Shown: positions 8,943-17,294 of the stretch, piece after piece
Position numbering within the stretch: position 1 is the first letter of the stretch
Layout of the letters: each line of letters opens with the position of its first letter
Source: Duganella aceris
GTDB lineage: Bacteria; Pseudomonadota; Gammaproteobacteria; Burkholderiales; Burkholderiaceae_D
DNA: 64,000 nt
Direction of reading: 5' to 3'
Assembly (NCBI RefSeq): GCF_011090165.1
Contig: NZ_JAADJT010000001.1
Coordinates: forward strand, 620,001 to 684,000
Position numbers and translations under genes: made by a program
The notes under the pieces: generated by a model
What the model was told of the DNA's origin: nothing
Database searches by the model: none
Seen by the model: the letters and a program-made list of their open reading frames with translations, nothing else

Positions 8943-9018
8943 GGGTGCTTAGCTCAGTTGGTAGAGCGGCGCCCTTACAAGGCGTAGGTCGGGAGTTCGA
9001 GCCTCTCAGCACCCACCA
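8943..9018 (+). tRNA. tRNA-Val (anticodon UAC)
   Basis: This 76-nt cloverleaf has the acceptor stem GGGTGCT/AGCACCC, D-arm AGCTCAGTTGGTAGAGC, anticodon loop CTTACAA (anticodon TAC), T-loop GTTCGAG and an encoded CCA end. It is followed 24 bases later by tRNA-Asp, so the two probably form one transcript. Confidence 0.97.
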
Positions 9019-9042
9019 GAGAAAACTGAAAAAACGAAATTT

Positions 9043-9119
9043 GGAGCGGTAGTTCAGTTGGTTAGAATACCGGCCTGTCACGCCGGGGGTCGCGGGTTCG
9101 AGTCCCGTCCGCTCCGCCA
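9043..9119 (+). tRNA. tRNA-Asp (anticodon GUC)
   Basis: This 77-nt cloverleaf has the acceptor stem GGAGCGG/CCGCTCC, anticodon loop CTGTCAC (anticodon GTC), T-loop GTTCGAG and an encoded CCA. It ends 9 bases before a strong terminator. Confidence 0.97.
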
Positions 9120-9127
9120 AATTCCTT

Positions 9128-9158
9128 AAGGGCCCAATCATTGATTGGGCCCTTATTC
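9128..9158 (+). terminator. Intrinsic terminator of the tRNA operon
   Basis: AAGGGCCCAATCA (9128-9140) pairs with TGATTGGGCCCTT (9142-9154), then TTATT. The stem is long and GC-rich and is placed right after tRNA-Asp. Confidence 0.8.
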
Positions 9159-9195
9159 ATTTCCGCCGCCGGTTTGCGTTGTATGCTGATGAGCG

Positions 9196-10344
9196 ATGAA
9201 TAAACTGCCGCTTTCCTATCGCCGCTTCCGCCTGCGCATGGCCCACCACGCGCTGCTGCGCTTCGCCGCCAGCCTGCAAAGTTCCCTTGAAATCGTCTTG
9301 CTCGGCTTCGCGCCGGTGATGCTGGGCTTGATCGCCTGCATCGCCCTGCCCGGCCTGCTGGCCGCGACGCGTCCATGGCCGCAGGCGTTGGCGCTGTTGG
9401 CCGGACAGACGCTGCTGGCCAGCGCGCCGGTGTGGCTGCTGCGCAAGCGCTTGCATCCGGCCGAGGTGCTGCTGTGGAGCCGGCCGCTGCCGATCACGCC
9501 GCGCCAGCGCTGGGCCGCCGAAGCATCGGTGGCCGGTCTCATTGTCGGTCCGCTGAGCCTGGCCTATGCGGTGTCCACCGCAATCTGGCTGTATCAATGG
9601 CCGGACTGGCTGCGACCCGCCGCGCCGCAGGCGCTGCTGCTGACGGTGCTGACGCTGCTGCTGGCGTGGCTGCTGTCGACGCTGATGCTGGCGCGGCGCG
9701 CGCGCATGCCGGCGGCGCGCAAGCCGGGCCGCGCGCGCGCAGTCGCCACCGCTTATGTGCCTCGTTTGCCTCGTTTGCCTCGTCTGCCTGGACTGCCGGG
9801 CCGGCCCGACAGTCCGCGCCGCGCGCCGTTGGGCTACTACTGGCGCCAGCTGTTCTGGCATCCGTTCTGGCGCGCCGAGAACCTGGTCGGCATCCAGCAA
9901 ACCTTGCTGCTGTGCGCCGCCTTGTTCAGCGTCGCGCTGTGGTTGTGGCGTCCGCCGCTGGTGCCGCCGGCGCTGTGGGGCGCATGCGCCGCGCTGGCGC
10001 TGATGCTGCTGACCGATCGCGGCGACAAGGCCGTGGCCGAACAGATCGCGCTGTTGCGTCCCATCGTCGCCGGCTGGCCGATGCGGCCGGAACGGCTGTT
10101 CCGCTGCGCCATGCTGTTCTCGCTGCTGCCCGGCTTGTGCGTCATGGCCTGCTTCGCGCTGCTGACGCTGGTCCGAGCCGGCGCACATTACAGCCACACC
10201 GTCGCCATCGTCTGGCTGTGCTGCGCCGCCGTCGCGCAGCTCGCCGTGGTCTCGCTGCGCCGCCTGAGCGCGCGCGGCCGGGTCGGACTGGTGTTCGGCG
10301 CCATCCTCCTCCTCACCGCCATCGGAAGCGAACTATGGAATTGA
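9196..10344 (+). CDS. Integral membrane component of a two-gene ABC exporter
   Basis: This 382-residue protein has about eight hydrophobic segments and a positively charged N-terminus (MNKLPLSYRRFRLRM). It has no recognised catalytic motif. Its stop codon overlaps the start of an ABC ATPase gene, which strongly suggests it is the permease half of a simple exporter. A cytoplasmic linker in the middle contains an imperfect Leu-Pro-Arg repeat (RLPRLPRLPGLPG) encoded by a 9-bp tandem repeat at 9761-9790. The substrate is unknown. Confidence 0.7.
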   Translation: MNKLPLSYRRFRLRMAHHALLRFAASLQSSLEIVLLGFAPVMLGLIACIALPGLLAATRPWPQALALLAGQTLLASAPVWLLRKRLHPAEVLLWSRPLPITPRQRWAAEASVAGLIVGPLSLAYAVSTAIWLYQWPDWLRPAAPQALLLTVLTLLLAWLLSTLMLARRARMPAARKPGRARAVATAYVPRLPRLPRLPGLPGRPDSPRRAPLGYYWRQLFWHPFWRAENLVGIQQTLLLCAALFSVALWLWRPPLVPPALWGACAALALMLLTDRGDKAVAEQIALLRPIVAGWPMRPERLFRCAMLFSLLPGLCVMACFALLTLVRAGAHYSHTVAIVWLCCAAVAQLAVVSLRRLSARGRVGLVFGAILLLTAIGSELWN

Positions 10345-10946
10345 TCCTGCAAATCGAAGGCCTGAGTTTTGAATACGCCAACCGCGCACTGTTTCGCGGC
10401 TTCGGCTTGCGTCTGGGCGCCGGCGTCACCTGGCTGCGCGGCGAGAACGGCGCCGGCAAGACCACGCTGCTGAAACTGGCGGGCGGCGCGCTGACGCCGC
10501 ACGCCGGCAGCATCCGCCTGGACGACATGGAGCTCCAGGCGCAGCCGCTGGCCTACCGTCTGCACTGTTATTACTGCGGCGGCGACACGCCGCAACTGCC
10601 GTGGCTGACCGTGCGCGAAGTGCTGGACCTGCATCTGGCGCTGTATCCCGCCACCGACGCCGCGCTGCTCAACGCCGAGCTGCACGCCTTCCATCTGATG
10701 GCGGCGCTGGACCAGCCTGTCACCACGCTGTCGCTCGGCCAGCACAAGAAGATGCAGCTGTCGCTGGCGCTGGCGCTGCCGGTGCGCCTGCTGCTGATCG
10801 ACGAACCGTTCAACGGCCTCGACGCCGACGCCGTCGATTACCTGCGCCGCGAACTGTCATCGCCGCAAAGGCTGGCGCGCCAGTGCATCCTGCTGACCAG
10901 CCACCTCGACCCGGCGCTGCCGCTGGCCGGCACGCTACAACTGTGA
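10335..10946 (+). CDS. ABC transporter ATP-binding protein
   Basis: This 203-residue nucleotide-binding domain carries Walker A GENGAGKTT (about 36-44), a signature LSLGQ (about 136), Walker B LLLIDEP and the switch His in LLTSH. It is shorter than typical NBDs (about 230) and resembles the CcmA-like small ATPases of heme or simple exporters. However, the partner does not look like CcmB, so I do not assign cytochrome c maturation. It overlaps the upstream permease gene by 10 bases, implying translational coupling and equal stoichiometry. It energises transport by the product of that gene. Confidence 0.85.
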   Translation: MELILQIEGLSFEYANRALFRGFGLRLGAGVTWLRGENGAGKTTLLKLAGGALTPHAGSIRLDDMELQAQPLAYRLHCYYCGGDTPQLPWLTVREVLDLHLALYPATDAALLNAELHAFHLMAALDQPVTTLSLGQHKKMQLSLALALPVRLLLIDEPFNGLDADAVDYLRRELSSPQRLARQCILLTSHLDPALPLAGTLQL

Positions 10947-11028
10947 ATTATTAACAACACCGTGCGGCAAAGGGGGAAAAACCGGCGACAATGCGGGTGT
11001 CTGTTTGAAAGTACCTCACGGAGTTCCC

Positions 11029-11511
11029 TTGATCTTTGGCTTCCTCAAATCCCCGCAACTGTCGCCGCGCCTGCTGCGGCTGAAGGACTCGGCGCTGTTC
11101 GCGACGCTGACCCCGCTTGAACTGAAAATCGTCGACCGCCTGATGCACGAGCGCCGCTTCCTGGCCGATGAAATCATCTTCGACGAAGGCGAGGAAGGTC
11201 AGGCGCTGTACCTGGTGATGTCGGGCCGGGTCATCATCAGCCGCCAGCTGGGCGCCGGCCGTGAAGTGGTGGCCGAGCTGTCGGCCGGCTCCTTCTTCGG
11301 CGACCTGGCGTTGCTGGACAACTCGCCGCGCAACGCGCAGACGCGGGCGCTGGACAACTGCGAGCTGGCGGTGTTCTTCCGCGCCGACTTCATGGGACTG
11401 ATGGACACCGACGCCGTGATCGGCTACAAGATTTCGCTGGCACTGGCGCGCCATATCGGCGCCCGCCTGCGCGACTGGATGACCGGCAAGCCGCAGGTCG
11501 AGGCGCTATGA
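11029..11511 (+). CDS. Cyclic-nucleotide-binding domain protein without HTH
   Basis: This 160-residue protein consists almost entirely of a Crp-type cNMP-binding beta-roll (FATLTPLELKIVDRL...GEEGQALYLVMSGRV...GSFFGDLALLDNSPRNAQTRA). The phosphate-binding-cassette-like segment FGDLALLDNSPRNAQ is visible, but no C-terminal DNA-binding helix-turn-helix follows. It is therefore more likely a ligand-sensing accessory protein than a transcription factor. The start is set at TTG 11029 because ACGGAG lies 5 bases upstream; a TTG at 11005 has no ribosome site. Its stop overlaps the start of the next gene as ATGA, so it is translationally coupled to the AI-2E-type permease, which it may regulate (inference). 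Confidence 0.82.
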   Translation: MIFGFLKSPQLSPRLLRLKDSALFATLTPLELKIVDRLMHERRFLADEIIFDEGEEGQALYLVMSGRVIISRQLGAGREVVAELSAGSFFGDLALLDNSPRNAQTRALDNCELAVFFRADFMGLMDTDAVIGYKISLALARHIGARLRDWMTGKPQVEAL

Positions 11512-12638
11512 ACCTGTTGCCGACCCAGCAGCGCGCCGGACCGGTGGTCTGGAGCGGCATCATCGCCGCCACCTGCGTGCTGTTGTTCCTGTTGCAGCAG
11601 ATGCTCTTCCTGGCAATCCCCTTCCTGCTCGGCATCGTGCTGTACTACATCCTGCAGCCGCCGATGCAGCGTCTGATCCGTGTCGGCGTCAGCCACAACG
11701 CGGCGGCGCTGACGGTGGGCTTCGCCTTCTTCGTGCTGCTGTCGCTGGCGGTGTTCATCGCCGTGTTCTGGAACTCGGCGCCGTCGGAATCGTCGTGGCA
11801 GGACATGCTGGGCACCTACATGACCGGCGGTCTGGACTTCGTGCGGCACACGATGCAATCGCTGGAGCAGCAGTTCCCGATCCTGAAACAGGTCAAGCTG
11901 GCCAGGACGGTCAACATCCGCGTCACCGCCTTCACCGGCGGCTTCGTGCAAAAGCACCTGACCGACATCCTGGTGTCGGTGGCCGGATGGCTGCCGTCGC
12001 TGCTGCTGGCGCCGTTCCTGACTTTCTTCTTTTTGCGCGACGGCCTGCGCTTCAAGAAATTTCTCGCGCGCGCCGTGCCCAATGCTTTCTTTGAAAAGAC
12101 GCTGTGCCTGCTGCACGAAGTGGACCAGACCGCGCACCGCTACTTCCAGGGTTTGATCAAGCTGACCGTGATCGACACGGCGGTGCTCGCGTTCGGGCTG
12201 TGGGCGATCGGCGTCTCCTCGCCGCTGGTGCTGGGACTGATCGCCGCCTTGCTGGCGTGGGTGCCGTACGTCGGCTCGATCGTGGGCTGCGTGCTGGTGG
12301 TGATGGTGGCGTCGACCGACGCGCCGGCCGATCCGGCGGTGGCCTATATGGCGATCGGCGTGTTCATCGCGGTGCGCCTGCTGGACGATTTCATCTTCAT
12401 GCCGATGACGCTGGGACGCAGCCTGCACATCCATCCGCTGATCACGGTGCTGATGATCTTCATCGGCGGCATGGTGGCCGGCGTGGCGGGCCTGATGCTG
12501 GTGCTGCCGTTGCTGGGGGTGGTGATGGTGATCGGCGAAACGCTGGGCCTGCTGATCACCGATCCGCGCCTGCGCGCCCGCCACCGCAATGCGATGGCGC
12601 TGCGTGTCAAGCAGGCCAGCGCCGACCTGGCCGTTTGA
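11508..12638 (+). CDS. AI-2E family (PerM-like) membrane transporter
   Basis: This 376-residue protein has the UPF0118/AI-2E layout. It has two N-terminal helices, then PPMQRLIRVGVSHNAAAL and a third helix, a soluble coiled segment (about 90-155), and a C-terminal block of four to five helices with FFFLRDG and the conserved WVPYVGSIVG and PLITVLMIFIGGMVAGVAGLMLVLPL patterns. Family members export small molecules (the AI-2 exporter TqsA, or Na+/H+ antiport in some); the substrate here is unknown. It shares an ATGA overlap with the preceding cNMP-domain gene. Confidence 0.9.
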   Translation: MNLLPTQQRAGPVVWSGIIAATCVLLFLLQQMLFLAIPFLLGIVLYYILQPPMQRLIRVGVSHNAAALTVGFAFFVLLSLAVFIAVFWNSAPSESSWQDMLGTYMTGGLDFVRHTMQSLEQQFPILKQVKLARTVNIRVTAFTGGFVQKHLTDILVSVAGWLPSLLLAPFLTFFFLRDGLRFKKFLARAVPNAFFEKTLCLLHEVDQTAHRYFQGLIKLTVIDTAVLAFGLWAIGVSSPLVLGLIAALLAWVPYVGSIVGCVLVVMVASTDAPADPAVAYMAIGVFIAVRLLDDFIFMPMTLGRSLHIHPLITVLMIFIGGMVAGVAGLMLVLPLLGVVMVIGETLGLLITDPRLRARHRNAMALRVKQASADLAV

Positions 12639-12669
12639 GGCGGCCAGGCCGGCGCTTCTCGCTGAGGTC

Positions 12670-12972
12670 TTAGCTGCGCGCGATCAGCACGCCGCCCAGG
12701 ATGCCGACGGTGGCGGCCAGCACGGCGCTACGCCATGGGTTGGCGCGCACGAAGGCATCGACCGAGCCGGCCGCTTCTTCGGCGCCATCGACCACGCTGG
12801 TTTGCAGTTCATCATAGGCGGTGCCGACCTTGGTCAGCGCGGCGCTGCCCTGCTCGCGCAGTTCCTTGGCCTTGTCCGCGATCGGGGTCGCGGCGGCGGC
12901 GTCGAAGTGCGAACGCGCTTCGGTGATCAGGTTGGCGACATCGGTGGCGGCGGTGGATTTTTTGTTGGACAT
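12670..12972 (-). CDS. DUF883 / ElaB-YqjD-type membrane-anchored protein
   Basis: This 100-residue protein starts at ATG 12972, with GAGGAA 5 bases upstream (MSNKKSTAATDVANLI). An amphipathic helical N-terminal two-thirds is followed by RANPWRSAVLAATVGILGGVLIARS, the typical C-terminal membrane anchor of the DUF883 family. E. coli relatives YqjD and ElaB attach to the inner membrane and bind ribosomes in stationary phase. It is monocistronic. Confidence 0.9.
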   Translation of the reverse strand: MSNKKSTAATDVANLITEARSHFDAAAATPIADKAKELREQGSAALTKVGTAYDELQTSVVDGAEEAAGSVDAFVRANPWRSAVLAATVGILGGVLIARS

Positions 12973-13087
12973 GATTTCCTCGTTGGGGTTGATGACTAAC
13001 AGAGTGTCAATCGGCGCCCATATCGTACCGGCCCAAAACATTTTGATCGTAGGACACACCCGCGCCGGCGTGTAGGAAGCCATGCGC

Positions 13088-13116
13088 AAAAAAAAACCGG
13101 GAGCGATTGCTCCCGG
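13088..13116 (-). terminator. Intrinsic terminator of ahpF
   Basis: Read on the minus strand, CCGGGAGC-AATC-GCTCCCGG is followed by nine T residues. It is located 23 bases after the ahpF stop codon. Confidence 0.9.
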
Positions 13117-13138
13117 CTTCATTTGGCTTCGTCGACGC

Positions 13139-14737
13139 TTAAGCGGTCATCGCCTGCTTGTCGGCCGACTCTTCGACCACTTCGTCGTCGTCCGAGCGGA
13201 TCAGGTGGTCGAAGGCCGACAGGGCCGCCTTCGCGCCATCGCCGGTGGCGATGATGATCTGCTTGTACGGCACCGTGGTGACGTCGCCTGCGGCGAACAC
13301 GCCCGGGATCGAAGTTTGGCCACGCGCATCGACTTCAATCTCGCCGTGGCGCGACAAGGCCACCGTGCCTTTCAGCCACTCGGTGTTCGGCACCAGGCCG
13401 ATCTGCACGAACACGCCTTCCAGCTCGACCTTCTTGGACTCGCCCGACACCCGGTCGGTGTAGCTCAAGCCGTTGACGATCTTGCCGTCGCCGTGGATCT
13501 CGGTGGTTTGCGCCGAGGTGATCACGGTGACGTTCTTCAGGCTGTGCAGCTTGCGTTGCAGCACCGCGTCGGCGCGCAGCTCGGCGCCGAACTCGATCAG
13601 CGTCACATGCTTGACCAGGCCGGCAAGGTCGATCGCCGCCTCGACACCGGAGTTGCCGCCGCCGATCACCGACACGCGCTTGCCCTTGAACAGCGGACCG
13701 TCGCAGTGCGGGCAGTAGGCGACACCGTGGTTGCGGTATTCCTTCTCGCCCGGCACATTGATCTCGCGCCAGCGGGCGCCGGTCGCCAGGATCACCGACT
13801 TGGCTTTCAACACGGCGCCGGAGGCGGTCTGCACCTCGACCAGCTTACCGACCGGCACCAGCTTGCTGGCGCGCTGCGTGTTCATGATGTCGACTTCGTA
13901 TTCCTTGACGTGCTGCTCCAGCGCCACGGCGAATTTCGGACCGTCGGTTTCCTTGACCGAAATGAAGTTCTCGATCGCCAGGGTGTCGAGCACCTGACCG
14001 CCGAAACGCTCGGCCAGCACGCCGGTCTTGATGCCTTTGCGGGCGGCGTAGATTGCCGCGGCCGCGCCGGCGGGACCGCCGCCGACGATCAGCACGTCGA
14101 ACACGTCTTTCTTGCTCAGCTCGGCCGCCTGGCGCACGCCGGCGTTGGTGTCCAGCTTGGCGAGGATCTCTTCGACGTTGGTGCGGCCCTGACCGAAGTG
14201 CTCGCCGTTGAGGAACATCATCGGCACGGCCATGATCTGGCGCTCTTCGACTTCTTTCGGGAACACGCCGCCGTCGATGGTGGTGACCTTGATGCGTGGG
14301 TTAATCACCGACATCGCGTTGAGCGCCTGCACAACTTCCGGGCAGTTGTGGCAGGTCAGCGAGATGTAGGTTTCGAACGCGTAATCGCCGTCCAGGTTGC
14401 GGATCTGCTCGATCACGGCGTCGTCGAACTTGATGGTGTGGCCGCCGACCTGCAGCAGCGCCAGCACCAGCGAGGTGAATTCGTGGCCCATCGGGATGCC
14501 GGCGAAACGCACGCCGATATCGCTGCCCGGGCGGTTGATGCTGAACGACGGTTTGCGTTCGGCATCGTCGGTGCGCTTGACCAGCGTGATCTTGTCGCTC
14601 AACAGGACGATTTCCTGGAGCAGTTCTTCCATCTCGCGGGCTTTGGCGCTGTCATCGAGAGAAGCGACGATCTCAATTGGTTGTACGACTTTTTCCAGGT
14701 AAGCCTTCAACTGGGTTTTGAGAGTTGCATCTAACAT
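13139..14737 (-). CDS. ahpF: Alkyl hydroperoxide reductase subunit F
   Basis: This 532-residue flavoprotein reduces AhpC with NADH. An N-terminal double-thioredoxin domain carries the redox pair CHNC (Cys129/Cys132). The FAD-binding motif GGGPAG lies at about 219-224. The NAD-binding motif GGGNSG and the active disulfide CPHC (Cys342/Cys345) are in the thioredoxin-reductase-like half, and AAGDVT occurs near the end. All catalytic cysteines are intact and the length matches E. coli AhpF (521). It lies 111 bases downstream of ahpC in the same direction; a GC-rich 7-bp stem in that gap may lower its expression relative to ahpC. Confidence 0.97.
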   Translation of the reverse strand: MLDATLKTQLKAYLEKVVQPIEIVASLDDSAKAREMEELLQEIVLLSDKITLVKRTDDAERKPSFSINRPGSDIGVRFAGIPMGHEFTSLVLALLQVGGHTIKFDDAVIEQIRNLDGDYAFETYISLTCHNCPEVVQALNAMSVINPRIKVTTIDGGVFPKEVEERQIMAVPMMFLNGEHFGQGRTNVEEILAKLDTNAGVRQAAELSKKDVFDVLIVGGGPAGAAAAIYAARKGIKTGVLAERFGGQVLDTLAIENFISVKETDGPKFAVALEQHVKEYEVDIMNTQRASKLVPVGKLVEVQTASGAVLKAKSVILATGARWREINVPGEKEYRNHGVAYCPHCDGPLFKGKRVSVIGGGNSGVEAAIDLAGLVKHVTLIEFGAELRADAVLQRKLHSLKNVTVITSAQTTEIHGDGKIVNGLSYTDRVSGESKKVELEGVFVQIGLVPNTEWLKGTVALSRHGEIEVDARGQTSIPGVFAAGDVTTVPYKQIIIATGDGAKAALSAFDHLIRSDDDEVVEESADKQAMTA

Positions 14738-14848
14738 GATTTTCTTCCTTTTCTACAAATATTTAGGCGAATGCCGGGCCGGACGCCCGGACCGGCATCG
14801 CGGTAACTACTTGTGTGCTGCAGTCTTGCTCAAGACTTGCTTCTCGTC

Positions 14849-15412
14849 TTAGATCTTGCCGACCAGATCCAGCGATGGGGTCAGGGTTGCTGCGCCTTCG
14901 GTCCATTTAGCTGGGCAAACTTCGCCTGGGTGGGAAGCGACGTACAGCGCGGCTTTGACTTTGCGCAGCAGTTCCGACGCGTCGCGGCCGATGCCGTTGT
15001 CATGCACTTCCAGCACTTTGATGAAGCCTTCTGGATTGATGACGAAGGTGCCGCGCAGTGCCAGGCCTTCTTCTTCGATCATCACTTCAAAGTTGCGCGA
15101 CAGGGTGCCGGTTGGGTCGCCGATCAGCGGGTAGTTCACTTTCTTGATCGCGTCGGAGGTGTCGTGCCATGCTTTGTGCGCGAAGTGGGTGTCGGTCGAC
15201 ACGCCATACACGTCCACGCCCAGCTTGGCGAATTCAGGCTGGTGATCGGCCAGGTCTTCCAGTTCGGTCGGGCAGACGAAGGTGAAGTCGGCTGGGTAGA
15301 ACATCAGGACGGACCACTTGCCTTTCAGGGATTCATCGCTCACGTCGATGAATTTGCCGTCTGCGTATGCGGTGGCCTTGAATGGTTTGACTTGCGAATT
15401 GATCAGGGACAT
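14849..15412 (-). CDS. ahpC: Alkyl hydroperoxide reductase subunit C (2-Cys peroxiredoxin)
   Basis: This 187-residue typical 2-Cys peroxiredoxin reduces H2O2 and organic peroxides. The peroxidatic Cys47 is in FTFVCPTE and the resolving Cys166 in GEVCPAKW; the GDPTG motif is present. The ribosome site GAGGAA precedes the ATG by 6 bases. It is first in the ahpC-ahpF pair, and a candidate OxyR site lies 68-104 bases upstream. Confidence 0.98.
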   Translation of the reverse strand: MSLINSQVKPFKATAYADGKFIDVSDESLKGKWSVLMFYPADFTFVCPTELEDLADHQPEFAKLGVDVYGVSTDTHFAHKAWHDTSDAIKKVNYPLIGDPTGTLSRNFEVMIEEEGLALRGTFVINPEGFIKVLEVHDNGIGRDASELLRKVKAALYVASHPGEVCPAKWTEGAATLTPSLDLVGKI

Positions 15413-15479
15413 TGTGGTTTCCTCGTTGGGTTGTGAATCATTGAGACGCTAGTGTACGGCCTTTTGCCCCATATGCAAA

Positions 15480-15516
15480 ATTGATTGTTCCAATAGATTC
15501 AATCGCTTTTAACTAT
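15480..15516 (-). promoter_or_regulatory. Candidate OxyR-binding site upstream of ahpC
   Basis: The plus strand reads ATTG-N7-CAAT-N7-ATCG-N7-CTAT. The spacing is exactly that of the OxyR consensus ATAG-N7-CTAT-N7-ATAG-N7-CTAT, with 13 of 16 defined bases matching. The position and the peroxide-defence target support OxyR control; this is inference from sequence. Confidence 0.6.
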
Positions 15517-15593
15517 GATGACGGCACATGGGATAGCTATTATCCGCCAGCCCGCGCGGATCCAAGCGAACACGGCTCAAAAGTTATTGATGA

Positions 15594-15758
15594 GATAATT
15601 ATTTAGCACAAGTAACGTACCGATCAACTGCAATCGACTTGCTGGCGACTCATCATGGCTTGCATCAGCCCTCAAATCCAAATTGCGCTAATTGCAACAA
15701 GTCCGGTCTGGCAATAGTGCCTGTGCGGTACGCAGTCGTTCCCAATCACAGGCAATCC
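15594..15758 (+). pseudogene. Relic N-terminus of a VasX/BTH_I2691-type T6SS effector
   Basis: Directly upstream of and in frame with the first paralogue, the DNA encodes CANCNKSGLAIVPVRYAVVP (15684-15743). The pattern CxxC(N/D)KxGLxxxxVR matches the first residues of the full effector in this same window (CEYCDKRGLPLLLVRRG, start 21833). Only about 25 recognisable residues remain before the sequence runs into the next start codon, so most of an effector gene seems to have been deleted. The only possible starts here are weak (TTG 15639). Confidence 0.6.
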
Positions 15759-16505
15759 ATGACAGAGTTTATAAAGCATCCTTCGGCAACTGGGATAATT
15801 AAGCTAACTGGAAAAATTGAAAATTACACAGTATCTAGGCAACGAGCTAGCTTTGTTTTCACTGAAAGCGGTCAAAATAAACTAGGGGCTGTCGCTATTG
15901 CAGCTTCGCTGGCGGGTATGGGCGGGCAAGCGATGCCAGTCGCAAGTAACGCCACTTCAACCGACGAAGATGCGGATTATGTGGAATTCAATTTACAAGG
16001 AAAATCCATAAAAGGTTGGCTATGGCGAAGTCCGTTCCAAGATGGTGACTATGTGGAGGTCGCTGCCGAATGGAAGAAAGATCATTACGAGGTGTTTGGC
16101 GTGACGAGACCAATTGATAAGGCCATTTCCTTGTACCCACATTGCTCCCGATCAAAAAATCGACATCTTAAAAACTCTTTCAAATGGTGGATAATTTCTA
16201 CTATCACTTTGCAAATTATAATTTCTCTGGGATTGTTAGCGATCGGTTGGGATACCTTTTTAGAAATTTGGCGATATATGCTTTTTGAGGGTGCTTGGTG
16301 GTTACCGGTAGGCGTATCCGCAGCGTTCGCGATTGCAGTTGCTAGCATGGCTAATCAATGGATGCCTTTTGTAAGAGTCGCCGAAAAAGTATTTGTAATT
16401 TTTGGATTGCCGGAACCAAGCAATATTGACTTGGTTAAATCCTCAAAAAAACAAAGAACGGCACAGGATACACCTGAATTTGGATCAATGTATTTTCGTT
16501 ATTGA
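15759..16505 (+). CDS. T6SS-island two-TM membrane protein, paralogue 1
   Basis: This 248-residue protein starts at ATG 15759 (MTEFIKHPSATG), matching the starts of its paralogues. The first 145 residues form a soluble domain with the repeated block IAASLAGMGGQAMPVASNATSTDEDADYVEF and a DHYEVFGV...SLYPHCSRSK segment. Two hydrophobic stretches (about 150-172 and 186-205) and a conserved tail NIDLVKSSK...FGSMYFRY follow. I do not recognise a named domain. Its place after an effector remnant, its two membrane helices and its tandem duplication fit an immunity protein against a membrane-acting T6SS effector (inference). The base composition is clearly AT-richer than the surroundings, a sign of transfer. 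Confidence 0.75.
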   Translation: MTEFIKHPSATGIIKLTGKIENYTVSRQRASFVFTESGQNKLGAVAIAASLAGMGGQAMPVASNATSTDEDADYVEFNLQGKSIKGWLWRSPFQDGDYVEVAAEWKKDHYEVFGVTRPIDKAISLYPHCSRSKNRHLKNSFKWWIISTITLQIIISLGLLAIGWDTFLEIWRYMLFEGAWWLPVGVSAAFAIAVASMANQWMPFVRVAEKVFVIFGLPEPSNIDLVKSSKKQRTAQDTPEFGSMYFRY

Positions 16506-16532
16506 GAATTAACATGGCTGAGAAAGAAATCC

Positions 16533-17273
16533 ATGAACAATGTTATAAGTCATCGCTTCAAATTGGTCAAATTAAATGGAAAAATATTAAATTATAAGGT
16601 ATCACGTAAGCAAGCAAGCTTCGTTTATACAGAAAACGACCGGACTAAGCTTGAAGTTATTGCCATTGCCGCGTCCCTAGCTGGCATGGGAGGACAAGCT
16701 ATTTCAGTTGCAAGCAACGCAAATTCAACGGAGGAGGACGCGGACTACGTTGAATTCAGTCTTGACGGAAAAATAATAAAAGGTTGGCTTTGGTACAGCC
16801 CTTTTCATGAGGGAGACGAGGTGAAGGTTGCCGCAGAGTGGCAATCTGACCATTATGAAGTTTTTGGAGTTGCACGCCCTTCAGACCAGACAATTTCTTT
16901 ATATCCCCACTGTTCCAGAGCAAAAACCCGCCATATCAAGAATGCATTCAAGTGGTGGCTGATAACGGCAGTGATGCTTCAGGTCGTAATTTCTATCGTT
17001 TTCTTGACCATAGGGTTAGATGCATTTATCGATGGTTGGAAGTATATGACCACAGGAGGTGCTTGGTGGCTGCCTCTAGGACTGACTGTGTTTTGCGCGA
17101 TTGCGATTATTAGCATGGCTAGGCAGTGGATGCCTTTTGCAAAAGTTGCGGAGAAAGTTTTTTCAGTCTTGGAGCTTCCAAATCCGCACAATATTGACCT
17201 GGTGAAATCTTCAAAAAATAAAAACCTTCCGCAAGACAGTCCGGAATTTGGCTCAATGTATTTTCGATATTAA
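16533..17273 (+). CDS. T6SS-island two-TM membrane protein, paralogue 2
   Basis: This 246-residue second copy of the family starts at ATG 16533 with GAGAAAG upstream. It shares with copy 1 the blocks AIAASLAGMGGQA, EDADYVEF, DHYEVFGVARPSD, SLYPHCSRAKTRHIKN and the tail PHNIDLVKSSK...FGSMYFRY. Copies differ mainly in the exposed stretches of the first domain and in the hydrophobic segments (AVMLQVVISIVFLTIG and GAWWLPLGLTVFCAIAII). It sits 27 bases after copy 1, so the copies are probably one operon. Function unknown; candidate immunity protein as for copy 1. Confidence 0.78.
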   Translation: MNNVISHRFKLVKLNGKILNYKVSRKQASFVYTENDRTKLEVIAIAASLAGMGGQAISVASNANSTEEDADYVEFSLDGKIIKGWLWYSPFHEGDEVKVAAEWQSDHYEVFGVARPSDQTISLYPHCSRAKTRHIKNAFKWWLITAVMLQVVISIVFLTIGLDAFIDGWKYMTTGGAWWLPLGLTVFCAIAIISMARQWMPFAKVAEKVFSVLELPNPHNIDLVKSSKNKNLPQDSPEFGSMYFRY

Positions 17274-17294
17274 ACTAAAAATATAAATATATTC

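Noticed and set aside
10335..10946. CcmA (cytochrome c maturation) as identity of the small ABC ATPase
   Set aside because: The neighbouring membrane protein is not CcmB-like and no other ccm genes are nearby.
14771..14798. GC stem between ahpC and ahpF as a terminator
   Set aside because: It has only a 7-bp outer stem, no U-run and a GC-rich loop. It may attenuate but does not support a terminator call.
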